Assembly: GCA_002697505.1 (NCBI GenBank)
Contig: NZWA01000079.1
Location: 12,138-21,987, forward strand
Direction: 5' to 3'
From: Flavobacteriales bacterium
GTDB lineage: Bacteria; Bacteroidota; Bacteroidia; Flavobacteriales; BACL11
DNA: 9,850 nt
Below are positions 1 to 5,647 of the stretch, in pieces. Each line of letters begins with the position of its first letter. Positions within the stretch are counted from its first letter, which is position 1. The translations under genes and the position numbers were made by a program. The notes under the pieces are model-generated. The model saw only the letters and a list, made by a program, of their open reading frames with translations. It made no database searches and was not told where the DNA came from.

Positions 1-60
1 AAATAAATAATAAGTTTTTATGAAACTTAGTGTTTGAGAATTCGTTACATAAAAGAAAAA

Positions 61-564
61 ATGAAAAAGAAAATTCTACTAACCTTATTACTTTATTCTT
101 CTGTGGCTCATACACAATCTCTGAATAATTTTATGAACAAATTAATTGAATTTAAAACTTTCGAAAGAAATAAAAAAAATATTGTAGTTTTTAAAGAACA
201 TAAAACTGAACCTGCTTATATTTTTTCTGCTAATAATGGTAAGAGCAAAGAATTTAGAAGCTGTAAATGGGAAGTAAAGTGTACAAATCATTTTATGAGT
301 AATTTTATTAATGAATTGTCAGCTATTGATGTAGATTACAGTGATGAAATAAAAAATAAAAATTATTCAATTTTTGTAAAAAGAAAAAAAATTAGAGTTC
401 AGTTTACTAATTCTAAATGTATTCAGGACCATAAAACTCATTATTTTCAAGAATCATGCAATAGAAAATTTTCTTTTGTTCTAAATAAAGAACAAGCTAA
501 CAAATTTGTTTCAAAAATTGAAGATTCAATAATTGAAGATAATATTTTAACAAAAAAAAGATAA
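61..564 (+). CDS. Small exported protein of unknown function with four cysteines
   Basis: I do not recognise this 167-residue protein. The ATG at 61 is chosen because it begins a standard signal peptide (MKKKILLTLLLYSSVAHTQS, likely cut near residue 18-20); the frame is open a little further upstream to a TTG at 34, but that would put extra charged residues before the signal. The mature part is rich in Lys, Asn and Phe. It holds exactly four cysteines, at about residues 68, 74, 120 and 133 (CKWEVKC and CIQDHKTHYFQESC), a spacing that would suit two disulfides in the periplasm or outside the cell. There is no lipobox and no C-terminal sorting domain, so periplasmic is the simplest location. 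The next gene starts 40 bases downstream on the same strand. Function unknown; that it is a real gene is supported by the signal peptide and coding-like sequence. Confidence 0.7.
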   Translation: MKKKILLTLLLYSSVAHTQSLNNFMNKLIEFKTFERNKKNIVVFKEHKTEPAYIFSANNGKSKEFRSCKWEVKCTNHFMSNFINELSAIDVDYSDEIKNKNYSIFVKRKKIRVQFTNSKCIQDHKTHYFQESCNRKFSFVLNKEQANKFVSKIEDSIIEDNILTKKR

Positions 565-581
565 TAGTTTTAAATCTTAAT

Positions 582-589
582 TATTTTTG
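582..589 (+). promoter_or_regulatory. Candidate -7 promoter element (TAnnTTTG) for the thioredoxin-fold gene
   Basis: TATTTTTG matches the Bacteroidota -7 consensus TAnnTTTG and its last base lies 16 bases before the ATG at 605. No TTG is found at the expected -33 position, so this rests on the -7 word alone. In DNA this AT-rich the word occurs by chance roughly once per kilobase per strand. Confidence 0.3.
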
Positions 590-604
590 TTAAAAAACCT
601 TTTT

Positions 605-1162
605 ATGGTACTTACTTCAACAATTTCTAAGGAATTGGGTTTTAAGGCTCCTGATTTTAGATTATTAGAACCTTTAACAAATAAATATGTAAAATTAGAT
701 GATGTTAAATCTAAACATGTTACTTTAATAGTTTTTATGTGTAATCATTGTCCATACGTCATACACATTTTACCTCAATTGGTAAAAATTGCAAACGATT
801 ACAAAAAAAAAGGTGTTTCAGTAGTTGGAATAAACTCAAATGATATTTCTGAATATCCTGACGATTCACCAGCAAAAATGTTAGATTTAATAAAAAAATA
901 TAAAATTCCTTTTGTCTATTTGTTTGATGAAACACAAGAAATTGCAAAGTCTTATTATGCAGCCTGTACACCTGATTTCAGCTTGTTTAATAGTGATATG
1001 GTTTGTTTGTATCGAGGTCAAATGGATTCTTCCAGACCAAGTAATGATTTAGCTAATGATGGTAAAGATATAAGAATAGCAATTGATGCGATTATTTCAG
1101 GAAAAAATGTTCAATTACCCCAATTACCATCAATTGGATGTAACATTAAATGGAAAAAATAA
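605..1162 (+). CDS. Thioredoxin-fold redox protein, peroxiredoxin-like (CNHCPY type)
   Basis: A 185-residue thioredoxin-superfamily protein of the AhpC/TSA-like branch often annotated 'thioredoxin family protein' (PRX_like1 type). Visible features: N-terminal APDFRLLEP, as in peroxiredoxins; the redox motif C46-N-H-C49 followed by PYV; the strand GVSVVGINSND (residues 70-80); a cis-proline loop CTPDF (121-125); then YRGQMDSSRPSND and a C-terminal PSIGCNIKWK, all typical of this subfamily at its normal length. C121 and C179 are further possible redox cysteines. The ATG at 605 is preferred over an in-frame TTG at 587 because it gives the usual family N-terminus. There is no signal peptide, so it should be cytoplasmic. 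It probably reduces a thiol or peroxide substrate; the exact substrate is unknown. It converges on the SOUL-MsrA gene with only 4 bases between the stops. Confidence 0.88.
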   Translation: MVLTSTISKELGFKAPDFRLLEPLTNKYVKLDDVKSKHVTLIVFMCNHCPYVIHILPQLVKIANDYKKKGVSVVGINSNDISEYPDDSPAKMLDLIKKYKIPFVYLFDETQEIAKSYYAACTPDFSLFNSDMVCLYRGQMDSSRPSNDLANDGKDIRIAIDAIISGKNVQLPQLPSIGCNIKWKK

Positions 1163-1175
1163 TTAACTATTTTTT
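1154..1175. terminator. Possible bidirectional terminator between convergent genes
   Basis: AAAAAATA (1154-1161) and TATTTTTT (1168-1175) form a perfect 8-base inverted repeat around a 6-base loop, centred on the 4-base gap between two convergent stop codons. Each strand ends in a T-run. The stem is pure A:T and thus weak, and it overlaps both coding ends, so this is only suggestive. Confidence 0.3.
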
Positions 1176-2273
1176 GTAAAATCTATTTAATTCTTTTCTT
1201 GCTTTGTTAAGTTTTGGTAAAATAACACTTTTACAATACGGTACTGAGCTATTAAGTGAGTAATAGTTCTGATGATATCCTTCAGCCTCATAAAATGCAT
1301 CAAATTTAACTATTTCAGTTATTATTTTATTTTCAAATAGTTCAACATTTATCTTATCAATATAATCTGATATTATCTGATTTTCTTCATTAGTCGAATA
1401 AAAAACGATTGATCGATAATGCTTTCCAATATCATTTCCTTGTCTGTTTAAAGTTGTTGGATCATGTGTTAAAAAGAAAATTTCTAAAATATTTTCAAGA
1501 GATATTATTGTTTTATCGTAAATGATTTCACATACTTCAGCATGATTAGTAAAACCTCTTACAACTTCTTTGTATGATGGATTTTTTATTTTTCCACCAG
1601 AGAATCCACTTCTAACATTTTTTATTCCAATTACATTTTCAAAAACTGCTTCAACACACCAAAAGCATCCTCCACCTAAGTATATTTTATTATTCATTTC
1701 TTTTTCATTTATTTTTACAGACACTGATATTTCATTTTTTCTATTAAAAATTTTGTAAGGACTATTGTAAACTAATATTTCAAAATCATTTTCGAATTTA
1801 ATCTTTTGTTTTTCTAACTCCTCTTTAAGTTCTCTTATTTTTTTTTCTTCAACTTTTTTATTGGAATAGCCTGAGTAACTGATCGTTGCTTTTATACTTG
1901 TAGGTTCCTCATATATTTTTATTTTTTTATTATTTGGAACGGGTATATTTTTCATATTATATTCTTCGGGCATAATAAATCCCATTTCATAATTATTATG
2001 AGTTTTAATTATCACAGGAGAAGTCATACTTATTTTTTCACCTGAACTGTTATTTCCAAAAATAAAATTTGCAACAGTTTGAAATGAATTGTTTCTTTCT
2101 TCTTTACTATCAGGAGTGTATGATGCATAAATAAGTTTTTTGTATTTTCTTATTTCAACATTATTATATATGTCAATTAGTTCGTAGTTTTTAGCTTTTT
2201 CAGATTTGGAAAATACTTTTGAACCAATAATAATTAATAGGCAAATTATTAATAAGAAGTAAACAATTTTCAT
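1167..2273 (-). CDS. msrA: Membrane-anchored SOUL-domain / peptide methionine sulfoxide reductase A fusion
   Basis: This 368-residue protein joins two families. Residues 1-22 are a hydrophobic anchor or signal (MKIVYFLLIICLLIIIGSKV) without a lipobox, so the rest should face the periplasm. Residues about 29-187 match the SOUL heme-binding family (start YELIDIYNNVEIRKY; core EKISMTSPVI; GFIMPEEY; end SPYKIFNRKNEI). Residues about 196-368 are a full-length MsrA: GCFWC with catalytic Cys203, GFTNHAEV, HDPTTLNRQGNDIGKHYRS and a C-terminal PYC with candidate resolving Cys347. MsrA reduces methionine-S-sulfoxide in proteins; SOUL proteins are linked to heme or tetrapyrrole binding, not proven here. 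The linker is only about 8 residues. The ATG at 2273 is chosen because it opens the hydrophobic leader; a TTG lies six codons earlier. An internal ATG at 1697 precedes the MsrA part and could in principle give a cytosolic MsrA. The frame is continuous, so the fusion is not a stop-codon artefact. Confidence 0.9.
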   Translation of the reverse strand: MKIVYFLLIICLLIIIGSKVFSKSEKAKNYELIDIYNNVEIRKYKKLIYASYTPDSKEERNNSFQTVANFIFGNNSSGEKISMTSPVIIKTHNNYEMGFIMPEEYNMKNIPVPNNKKIKIYEEPTSIKATISYSGYSNKKVEEKKIRELKEELEKQKIKFENDFEILVYNSPYKIFNRKNEISVSVKINEKEMNNKIYLGGGCFWCVEAVFENVIGIKNVRSGFSGGKIKNPSYKEVVRGFTNHAEVCEIIYDKTIISLENILEIFFLTHDPTTLNRQGNDIGKHYRSIVFYSTNEENQIISDYIDKINVELFENKIITEIVKFDAFYEAEGYHQNYYSLNSSVPYCKSVILPKLNKARKELNRFYKK

Positions 2274-2288
2274 ATTTTTTAGTTTATA

Positions 2289-2296
2289 CAAAAATA
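2289..2296 (-). promoter_or_regulatory. Candidate -7 promoter element for the SOUL-MsrA gene
   Basis: On the minus strand 2296-2289 reads TATTTTTG, a match to TAnnTTTG, ending 16 bases before the ATG at 2273, the same distance as the element upstream of 605. No TTG is present at the expected -33 spacing, so confidence is low. Confidence 0.3.
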
Positions 2297-2333
2297 ACTA
2301 ATCAAATAAAAATTAAAATTTTGAATTTACATT

Positions 2334-2349
2334 TTATTAATATTAATAA
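2334..2349. repeat. 16-base perfect AT palindrome in the divergent intergenic region
   Basis: TTATTAATATTAATAA is its own reverse complement. It lies directly upstream of the TTG of the candidate protease promoter and between two divergent genes, which is where an operator could sit. It contains only A and T, so chance occurrence in such DNA is quite likely. Confidence 0.3.
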
Positions 2350-2350
2350 T

Positions 2351-2380
2351 TTGATTTTGTTTTAAATATGGTTAATTTTG
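2351..2380 (+). promoter_or_regulatory. Bacteroidota-type promoter of the protease gene (TTG-N19-TAATTTTG)
   Basis: TTG at 2351-2353 is followed after exactly 19 bases by TAATTTTG at 2373-2380. This fits the primary-sigma consensus of Bacteroidota, TTG-N19-TAnnTTTG. Transcription would start near 2386-2388, giving a leader of about 12 bases before the ATG at 2400. It is the only promoter in the window with both elements at consensus spacing, and it may drive the whole downstream cluster. Confidence 0.55.
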
Positions 2381-2399
2381 ACATGTTGAATTTTATCTA

Positions 2400-4799
2400 A
2401 TGAAAAACTATATCCTTACATTAATAGCAATACTTTTTAGTAATTCTATTATCTCTCAGCAAAGAAATTGTGGGACAATGCAACATTTAGAATATTTGAA
2501 ATCCAAGGACTCTAATTTAGAGCAAAAAATGTTGCAAAATGAGGAAAATATTAAGACATGGATACTCAACAACACAAATAGACTATCTCAAAATATCATA
2601 ACAATACCTGTTGTTGTACATGTCGTTTATTATAACAACACAGAAAACATCAGCGATCAACAAATATTTTCACAAATAGACATTTTAAACGAAGATTTCA
2701 GAAGATTAAACTCGGATACTATCAATACTCCTGCTGCCTTTCAATCTGTTGCCGCTGATACTGAGATTGAGTTTTGCTTAGCTACAAGAGATCCTAGTGG
2801 TAATCCAACTAATGGAATTACTAGAACATCTACAACACAGACATCTTTTAGTACTAATGATGGAGTCAAATACTCTTCTTCTGGTGGTAAGGACGCTTGG
2901 AATACATCAAAATATCTAAATATGTGGGTTTGTGATCTATCGAGTGGTCTTTTAGGTTATGCTCAATTTCCTGGAGGTACTGCGAGCTCAGATGGTGTGG
3001 TATGTGATTATGCTTATTTTGGTGATATTGGAACCGCATCTTCACCATATGATCTTGGTAGAACAACTACCCATGAAGTTGGTCACTGGTTAAATTTGCG
3101 CCATATTTGGGGTGATTCAAATTGCGGAAACGATTTTTGTAATGATACGCCAGAGCATTCTGGATCAAATTATGGCTGTCCATCATACCCATCAACTTCC
3201 AACTGTAGTGGAAACGGAAATGCGGGTGATATGTTTATGAACTATATGGATTACACTGATGATGCATGTATGAATATATTTACCAACGATCAAAAATATA
3301 GGATGATAGCTGCAATAAATACATCTAGGTCTGGACTTTTGACTAGTGATGGATGTTTTAATTCTGATTATGGTTGTACTGATCCGTTAGCTTTTAATTT
3401 TTCTCCTATTGCTATAATTGATGACGGATCATGTTGTTATATTTCTGGTTGTACTGATCCTACAGCATTCAACTACAATCCTAATGCCTGCTATGATGAT
3501 TCATCATGTGTCGCATCTGTTTTAGGTTGCACTAATCCAACTGCTACCAATTATGATCCGATAGCAAATACTACTGTAGCATATGGTGGTGCTACCGATA
3601 ATTCTTTTGGAACGGGAGGATATTTTAATGGTGATCAGCACTTGTTGTTTGATTCATACAAAGAATGTATCATTAGATCTGCTATTATTTATTCTGAAGC
3701 TTCTAATACAATCACATTTGAACTAAGAGATAATAGTGGTACTGTTTTGGATGATACAACCCTAAATGTTATTGCTGGACAACAACGAATTGATTTAAAT
3801 TTTGATGTACCAATTGGAACTGATCTGCAACTTGGAGTTGCTTCTGGAGCACTTCAAGGTGATGGTTTATATAGAAACAATGCAAGTGCAAACTATCCAT
3901 ACGATATTGCATCTGCTTTATCTATTACTAGATCAAGTGCTTCAGGAAACGGTGGGGCAAACGCTTATGTTTATTATTACTTCTATTACGACTTAGAAGT
4001 GGAAGTTCCATGTTTAAATTCTTCTAATTCATCTTGGGACTGTGATGGACAAGGTAATTGTTATGATCCAGGCACTGGTAATGGAGCATATAGCTCTTTA
4101 TCTTCATGTCAGTCAAATTGTGTTGTTCCATCTTGGGACTGCGATGGACAAGGTAATTGTTATGATCCAGGCACTGGAAATGGACTATACGGCTCACTAA
4201 CTGTTTGTCAGTCAAATTGTGTTGTTCCATCTTGGGACTGTGATGGACAAGGTAATTGTTACGATCCAGGCACTGGTAATGGAGCATATAGCTCATTGTC
4301 TTCATGTCAGTCAAATTGTGTAGTGCCTGTTACCTGGGACTGTGATGGACAAGGTAATTGTTACGATCCAGGCAATGGTAATGGAGCATATAGCTCATTA
4401 TCTTCATGTCAATCAAATTGTATAGTTCCATCTTGGGACTGTGATGATCAGGGTAATTGTTATGATCCAGGTACTGGTAACGGTTTGTATAACACATTGT
4501 CTGCATGTCAGTTAGAATGCGTAAAGACAAGCATTTTGAATGCTAACACATTAGATTTTAAAGTATATCCAAATCCTTCTAACAATATTTTTAATATAGA
4601 ATTGAATACTATTAGTCAAGAAAGTATTAAAATTAAGGTTATGAATACTATAGGTGATATTATTTACTCGAACGAATTAGTAAATTATAAAGGAGAATAC
4701 AATAGCAAAATAGACCTTACACAACAAGCTAAAGGAATATACTTGTTGGATATTATGACAAATCAAGAAATAATTAAAGTAAAACTTATACTACAATAA
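2400..4799 (+). CDS. T9SS-secreted M43-type zinc metalloprotease with Cys-containing repeats
   Basis: A 799-residue secreted peptidase of the M43 (pappalysin/cytophagalysin-like) metzincin group. In order: signal peptide (1-20, ending ISQQ); propeptide-like region to about 65; catalytic domain about 68-318 with zinc motif HEVGHWLNLRH (225-235; ligands H225, H229, H235, catalytic E226) and Met-turn NYMDY (281-285); GCTDP-type repeats (325-392); a beta-rich module of unknown family (about 395-536, ending YYYFYYDLEVE); five WDC...C repeats (545-708); and a type A C-terminal sorting domain (716-799: KVYPNPSNN ... GIYLLDI ... KVKLILQ). This route exports the protein across the outer membrane, with the sorting domain usually removed. 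It should degrade extracellular proteins; the repeats may bind a surface or polymer. The gene looks less AT-rich than its neighbours, partly owing to Gly/Asp/Cys content. It has no Shine-Dalgarno sequence, and a redox gene follows 6 bases after its stop. Confidence 0.92.
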   Translation: MKNYILTLIAILFSNSIISQQRNCGTMQHLEYLKSKDSNLEQKMLQNEENIKTWILNNTNRLSQNIITIPVVVHVVYYNNTENISDQQIFSQIDILNEDFRRLNSDTINTPAAFQSVAADTEIEFCLATRDPSGNPTNGITRTSTTQTSFSTNDGVKYSSSGGKDAWNTSKYLNMWVCDLSSGLLGYAQFPGGTASSDGVVCDYAYFGDIGTASSPYDLGRTTTHEVGHWLNLRHIWGDSNCGNDFCNDTPEHSGSNYGCPSYPSTSNCSGNGNAGDMFMNYMDYTDDACMNIFTNDQKYRMIAAINTSRSGLLTSDGCFNSDYGCTDPLAFNFSPIAIIDDGSCCYISGCTDPTAFNYNPNACYDDSSCVASVLGCTNPTATNYDPIANTTVAYGGATDNSFGTGGYFNGDQHLLFDSYKECIIRSAIIYSEASNTITFELRDNSGTVLDDTTLNVIAGQQRIDLNFDVPIGTDLQLGVASGALQGDGLYRNNASANYPYDIASALSITRSSASGNGGANAYVYYYFYYDLEVEVPCLNSSNSSWDCDGQGNCYDPGTGNGAYSSLSSCQSNCVVPSWDCDGQGNCYDPGTGNGLYGSLTVCQSNCVVPSWDCDGQGNCYDPGTGNGAYSSLSSCQSNCVVPVTWDCDGQGNCYDPGNGNGAYSSLSSCQSNCIVPSWDCDDQGNCYDPGTGNGLYNTLSACQLECVKTSILNANTLDFKVYPNPSNNIFNIELNTISQESIKIKVMNTIGDIIYSNELVNYKGEYNSKIDLTQQAKGIYLLDIMTNQEIIKVKLILQ
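3372..3575 (+). repeat. GCTDP-A-N-Y repeats (two full, one degenerate) in the protease
   Basis: Two copies of the motif GCTDPxAFN[FY]xPxAxxDD[GS]SC (residues 325-345 and 350-370) are followed by a decayed third (GCTNPTATNYDPIANTT, 376-392) that lacks the closing DDGSC. Each full copy has paired cysteines and clustered Asp residues, suggesting a small disulfide-linked, possibly calcium-binding spacer. Such motifs are common in secreted proteins of marine Bacteroidota. Confidence 0.75.
4032..4523 (+). repeat. Five tandem cysteine-rich 33-residue repeats (WDCDGQGNCYDPG type)
   Basis: Five head-to-tail units of 99 bases (the fourth 102, the last slightly shorter) start at 4032, 4131, 4230, 4329 and 4431. 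Each encodes WDCDGQGNCYDPGTGNG, then a variable [AL]YxxL, then a closing CQxxC. Four cysteines per unit follow C-x5-C-x15-C-x3-C, implying two disulfides each. DNA identity between units is high (units 1 and 3 differ at about six of 99 bases), so they arose by recent duplication. Unit 5 is the most diverged (CDDQGNC, CQLEC). Confidence 0.88.
4545..4799 (+). other. Type A C-terminal sorting domain (T9SS) coding segment
   Basis: The last about 84 residues of the protease carry the T9SS type A signature: YPNPSNN near the start, a central MNTIGDIIYS strand, LTQQAKGIYLLDI, and a terminal KVKLILQ. This domain directs transport across the outer membrane by the type IX system, which is confined to Bacteroidota, and is the strongest lineage marker in the window. 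Confidence 0.88.
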
Positions 4800-4805
4800 T
4801 CATAC

Positions 4806-5516
4806 ATGAAAAACATATTTATTTTAACATGTTTTTTATTTAATTCAGTACTTAATTTTGCGCAAAATATTAGAGACTTTTCTGCAGAAAAGTTTAATGA
4901 TGCTCTAAAAAATAATACTGGAATTATTCTTGATGTAAGAACTTCAAAAGAGCTTAGTTCAGGTATAATTAAAAATGCTAGTACAATAGATTTTTATGAT
5001 AAAAGGTTTAAATCTAAGGCTAGTAAAATACAAAAAGAAAAGACAATATTTGTATATTGTAGAAGTGGTAGCAGAAGTTATCAGGCTTGCAAAATATTAA
5101 TTGATTTAGGATTTACAGATGTGGTTAATTTAAAAGGAGGTATAGTATCTTGGAAGAAGCTTGGATACCCCTTGGAAGATGTAGTTATTTCTGATTCAGA
5201 AGAAACCCAACAATTAAGTGTTTCAGATTTTGAGCAAGTTTTAAGAAAAAATAATGTTGTTTTTATTGATTTTCATACTTTGTGGTGTGTACCATGTCGT
5301 AAATTATCTCCAGTTATTGACGCACTAAAGAACGAATATAAAAGTAAGGTTTTAATTGAGAGAATAAACATTGATAATAATATAGCATTATCTAATTTTT
5401 ATAATATTAATTCTGTTCCAACTTTAGTTTTATTTAAAAATTCAAAAGAAATTTGGAGGTACAATGGTATTATATCTAAATTTGAAATCAAAAAATTACT
5501 TGATACGAATTTATAA
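4806..5516 (+). CDS. Exported rhodanese-thioredoxin fusion protein
   Basis: A 236-residue protein with a signal peptide (MKNIFILTCFLFNSVLNFAQ, likely cut at about residue 20) and two domains. Residues about 22-124 are a single rhodanese domain: ILDVRTSKEL, active-site loop Y-C85-RSGSRS and LKGGIVSWKKLGYPLE. Residues about 136-236 are a thioredoxin domain with W160-C161-V-P-C164 and the cis-proline loop SVP205T. Rhodaneses move sulfane sulfur or bind related thiol compounds; thioredoxin domains exchange disulfides. In the periplasm the pair could reduce or isomerise disulfides, or handle persulfides, but the substrate is unknown. WCVPC rather than WCGPC suggests a somewhat altered redox potential. 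No lipobox is seen. The ATG lies 6 bases after the stop of the protease gene, so the two are almost certainly co-transcribed. The frame of the next gene runs back into its 3' end. Confidence 0.9.
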   Translation: MKNIFILTCFLFNSVLNFAQNIRDFSAEKFNDALKNNTGIILDVRTSKELSSGIIKNASTIDFYDKRFKSKASKIQKEKTIFVYCRSGSRSYQACKILIDLGFTDVVNLKGGIVSWKKLGYPLEDVVISDSEETQQLSVSDFEQVLRKNNVVFIDFHTLWCVPCRKLSPVIDALKNEYKSKVLIERINIDNNIALSNFYNINSVPTLVLFKNSKEIWRYNGIISKFEIKKLLDTNL

Positions 5517-5647
5517 TTAAAAACATTATTAATAATATTTACACATCATTAAAGTCTAAGTTAAAACGCTACTTAAAAATTGAGGAAAATGTTTTCACAT
5601 TAATTAAGGCTCAATTTTTTCTTCAGTTAATTGCTTCTTCATTTTTT
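5513..5647 (+). other. Probable N-terminal coding part of the transporter, without an ordinary start codon
   Basis: The transporter frame is open without a stop from 5504. Before 5648 it encodes sequence that looks like the natural beginning of the protein: KSKLKRYLKIEENVF, then LIKAQFFLQLIASSFF, the first half of a membrane helix completed after 5648. The stretch has no in-frame ATG, GTG or TTG; only ATA (5513, overlapping the TAA of the previous gene) and several ATT codons are available. No other gene or clear promoter is seen here. Confidence 0.55.

Noticed and set aside
759..971. Antisense open frame inside the thioredoxin-fold gene
   Set aside because: It lies wholly opposite a well-supported gene, has no recognisable domain, and such frames are common by chance in AT-rich coding DNA.
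1570..1758. Plus-strand open frame opposite the SOUL-MsrA gene
   Set aside because: Low-complexity Phe/Ile-rich translation opposite conserved MsrA motifs; a shadow of the real gene.
1697..2273. Possibility that the SOUL and MsrA parts are two genes separated by an error
   Set aside because: The frame is continuous, with a short in-frame linker and no stop or overlap, so a true fusion is the simplest reading.
2866..3066. Antisense open frame opposite the protease catalytic domain
   Set aside because: No domain, composition unlike a protein, and covered by conserved sequence on the other strand.
4032..4523. Regularly spaced repeats considered as a CRISPR array
   Set aside because: The units are contiguous, multiples of three, and code in frame for conserved cysteine repeats; there are no unique spacers and no cas genes.
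4024..4530. Long minus-strand open frames across the protease repeats
   Set aside because: They are antisense copies of the repeat DNA, with odd His/Met/Tyr-rich repetitive translations and no start context; the plus-strand frame is clearly the gene.
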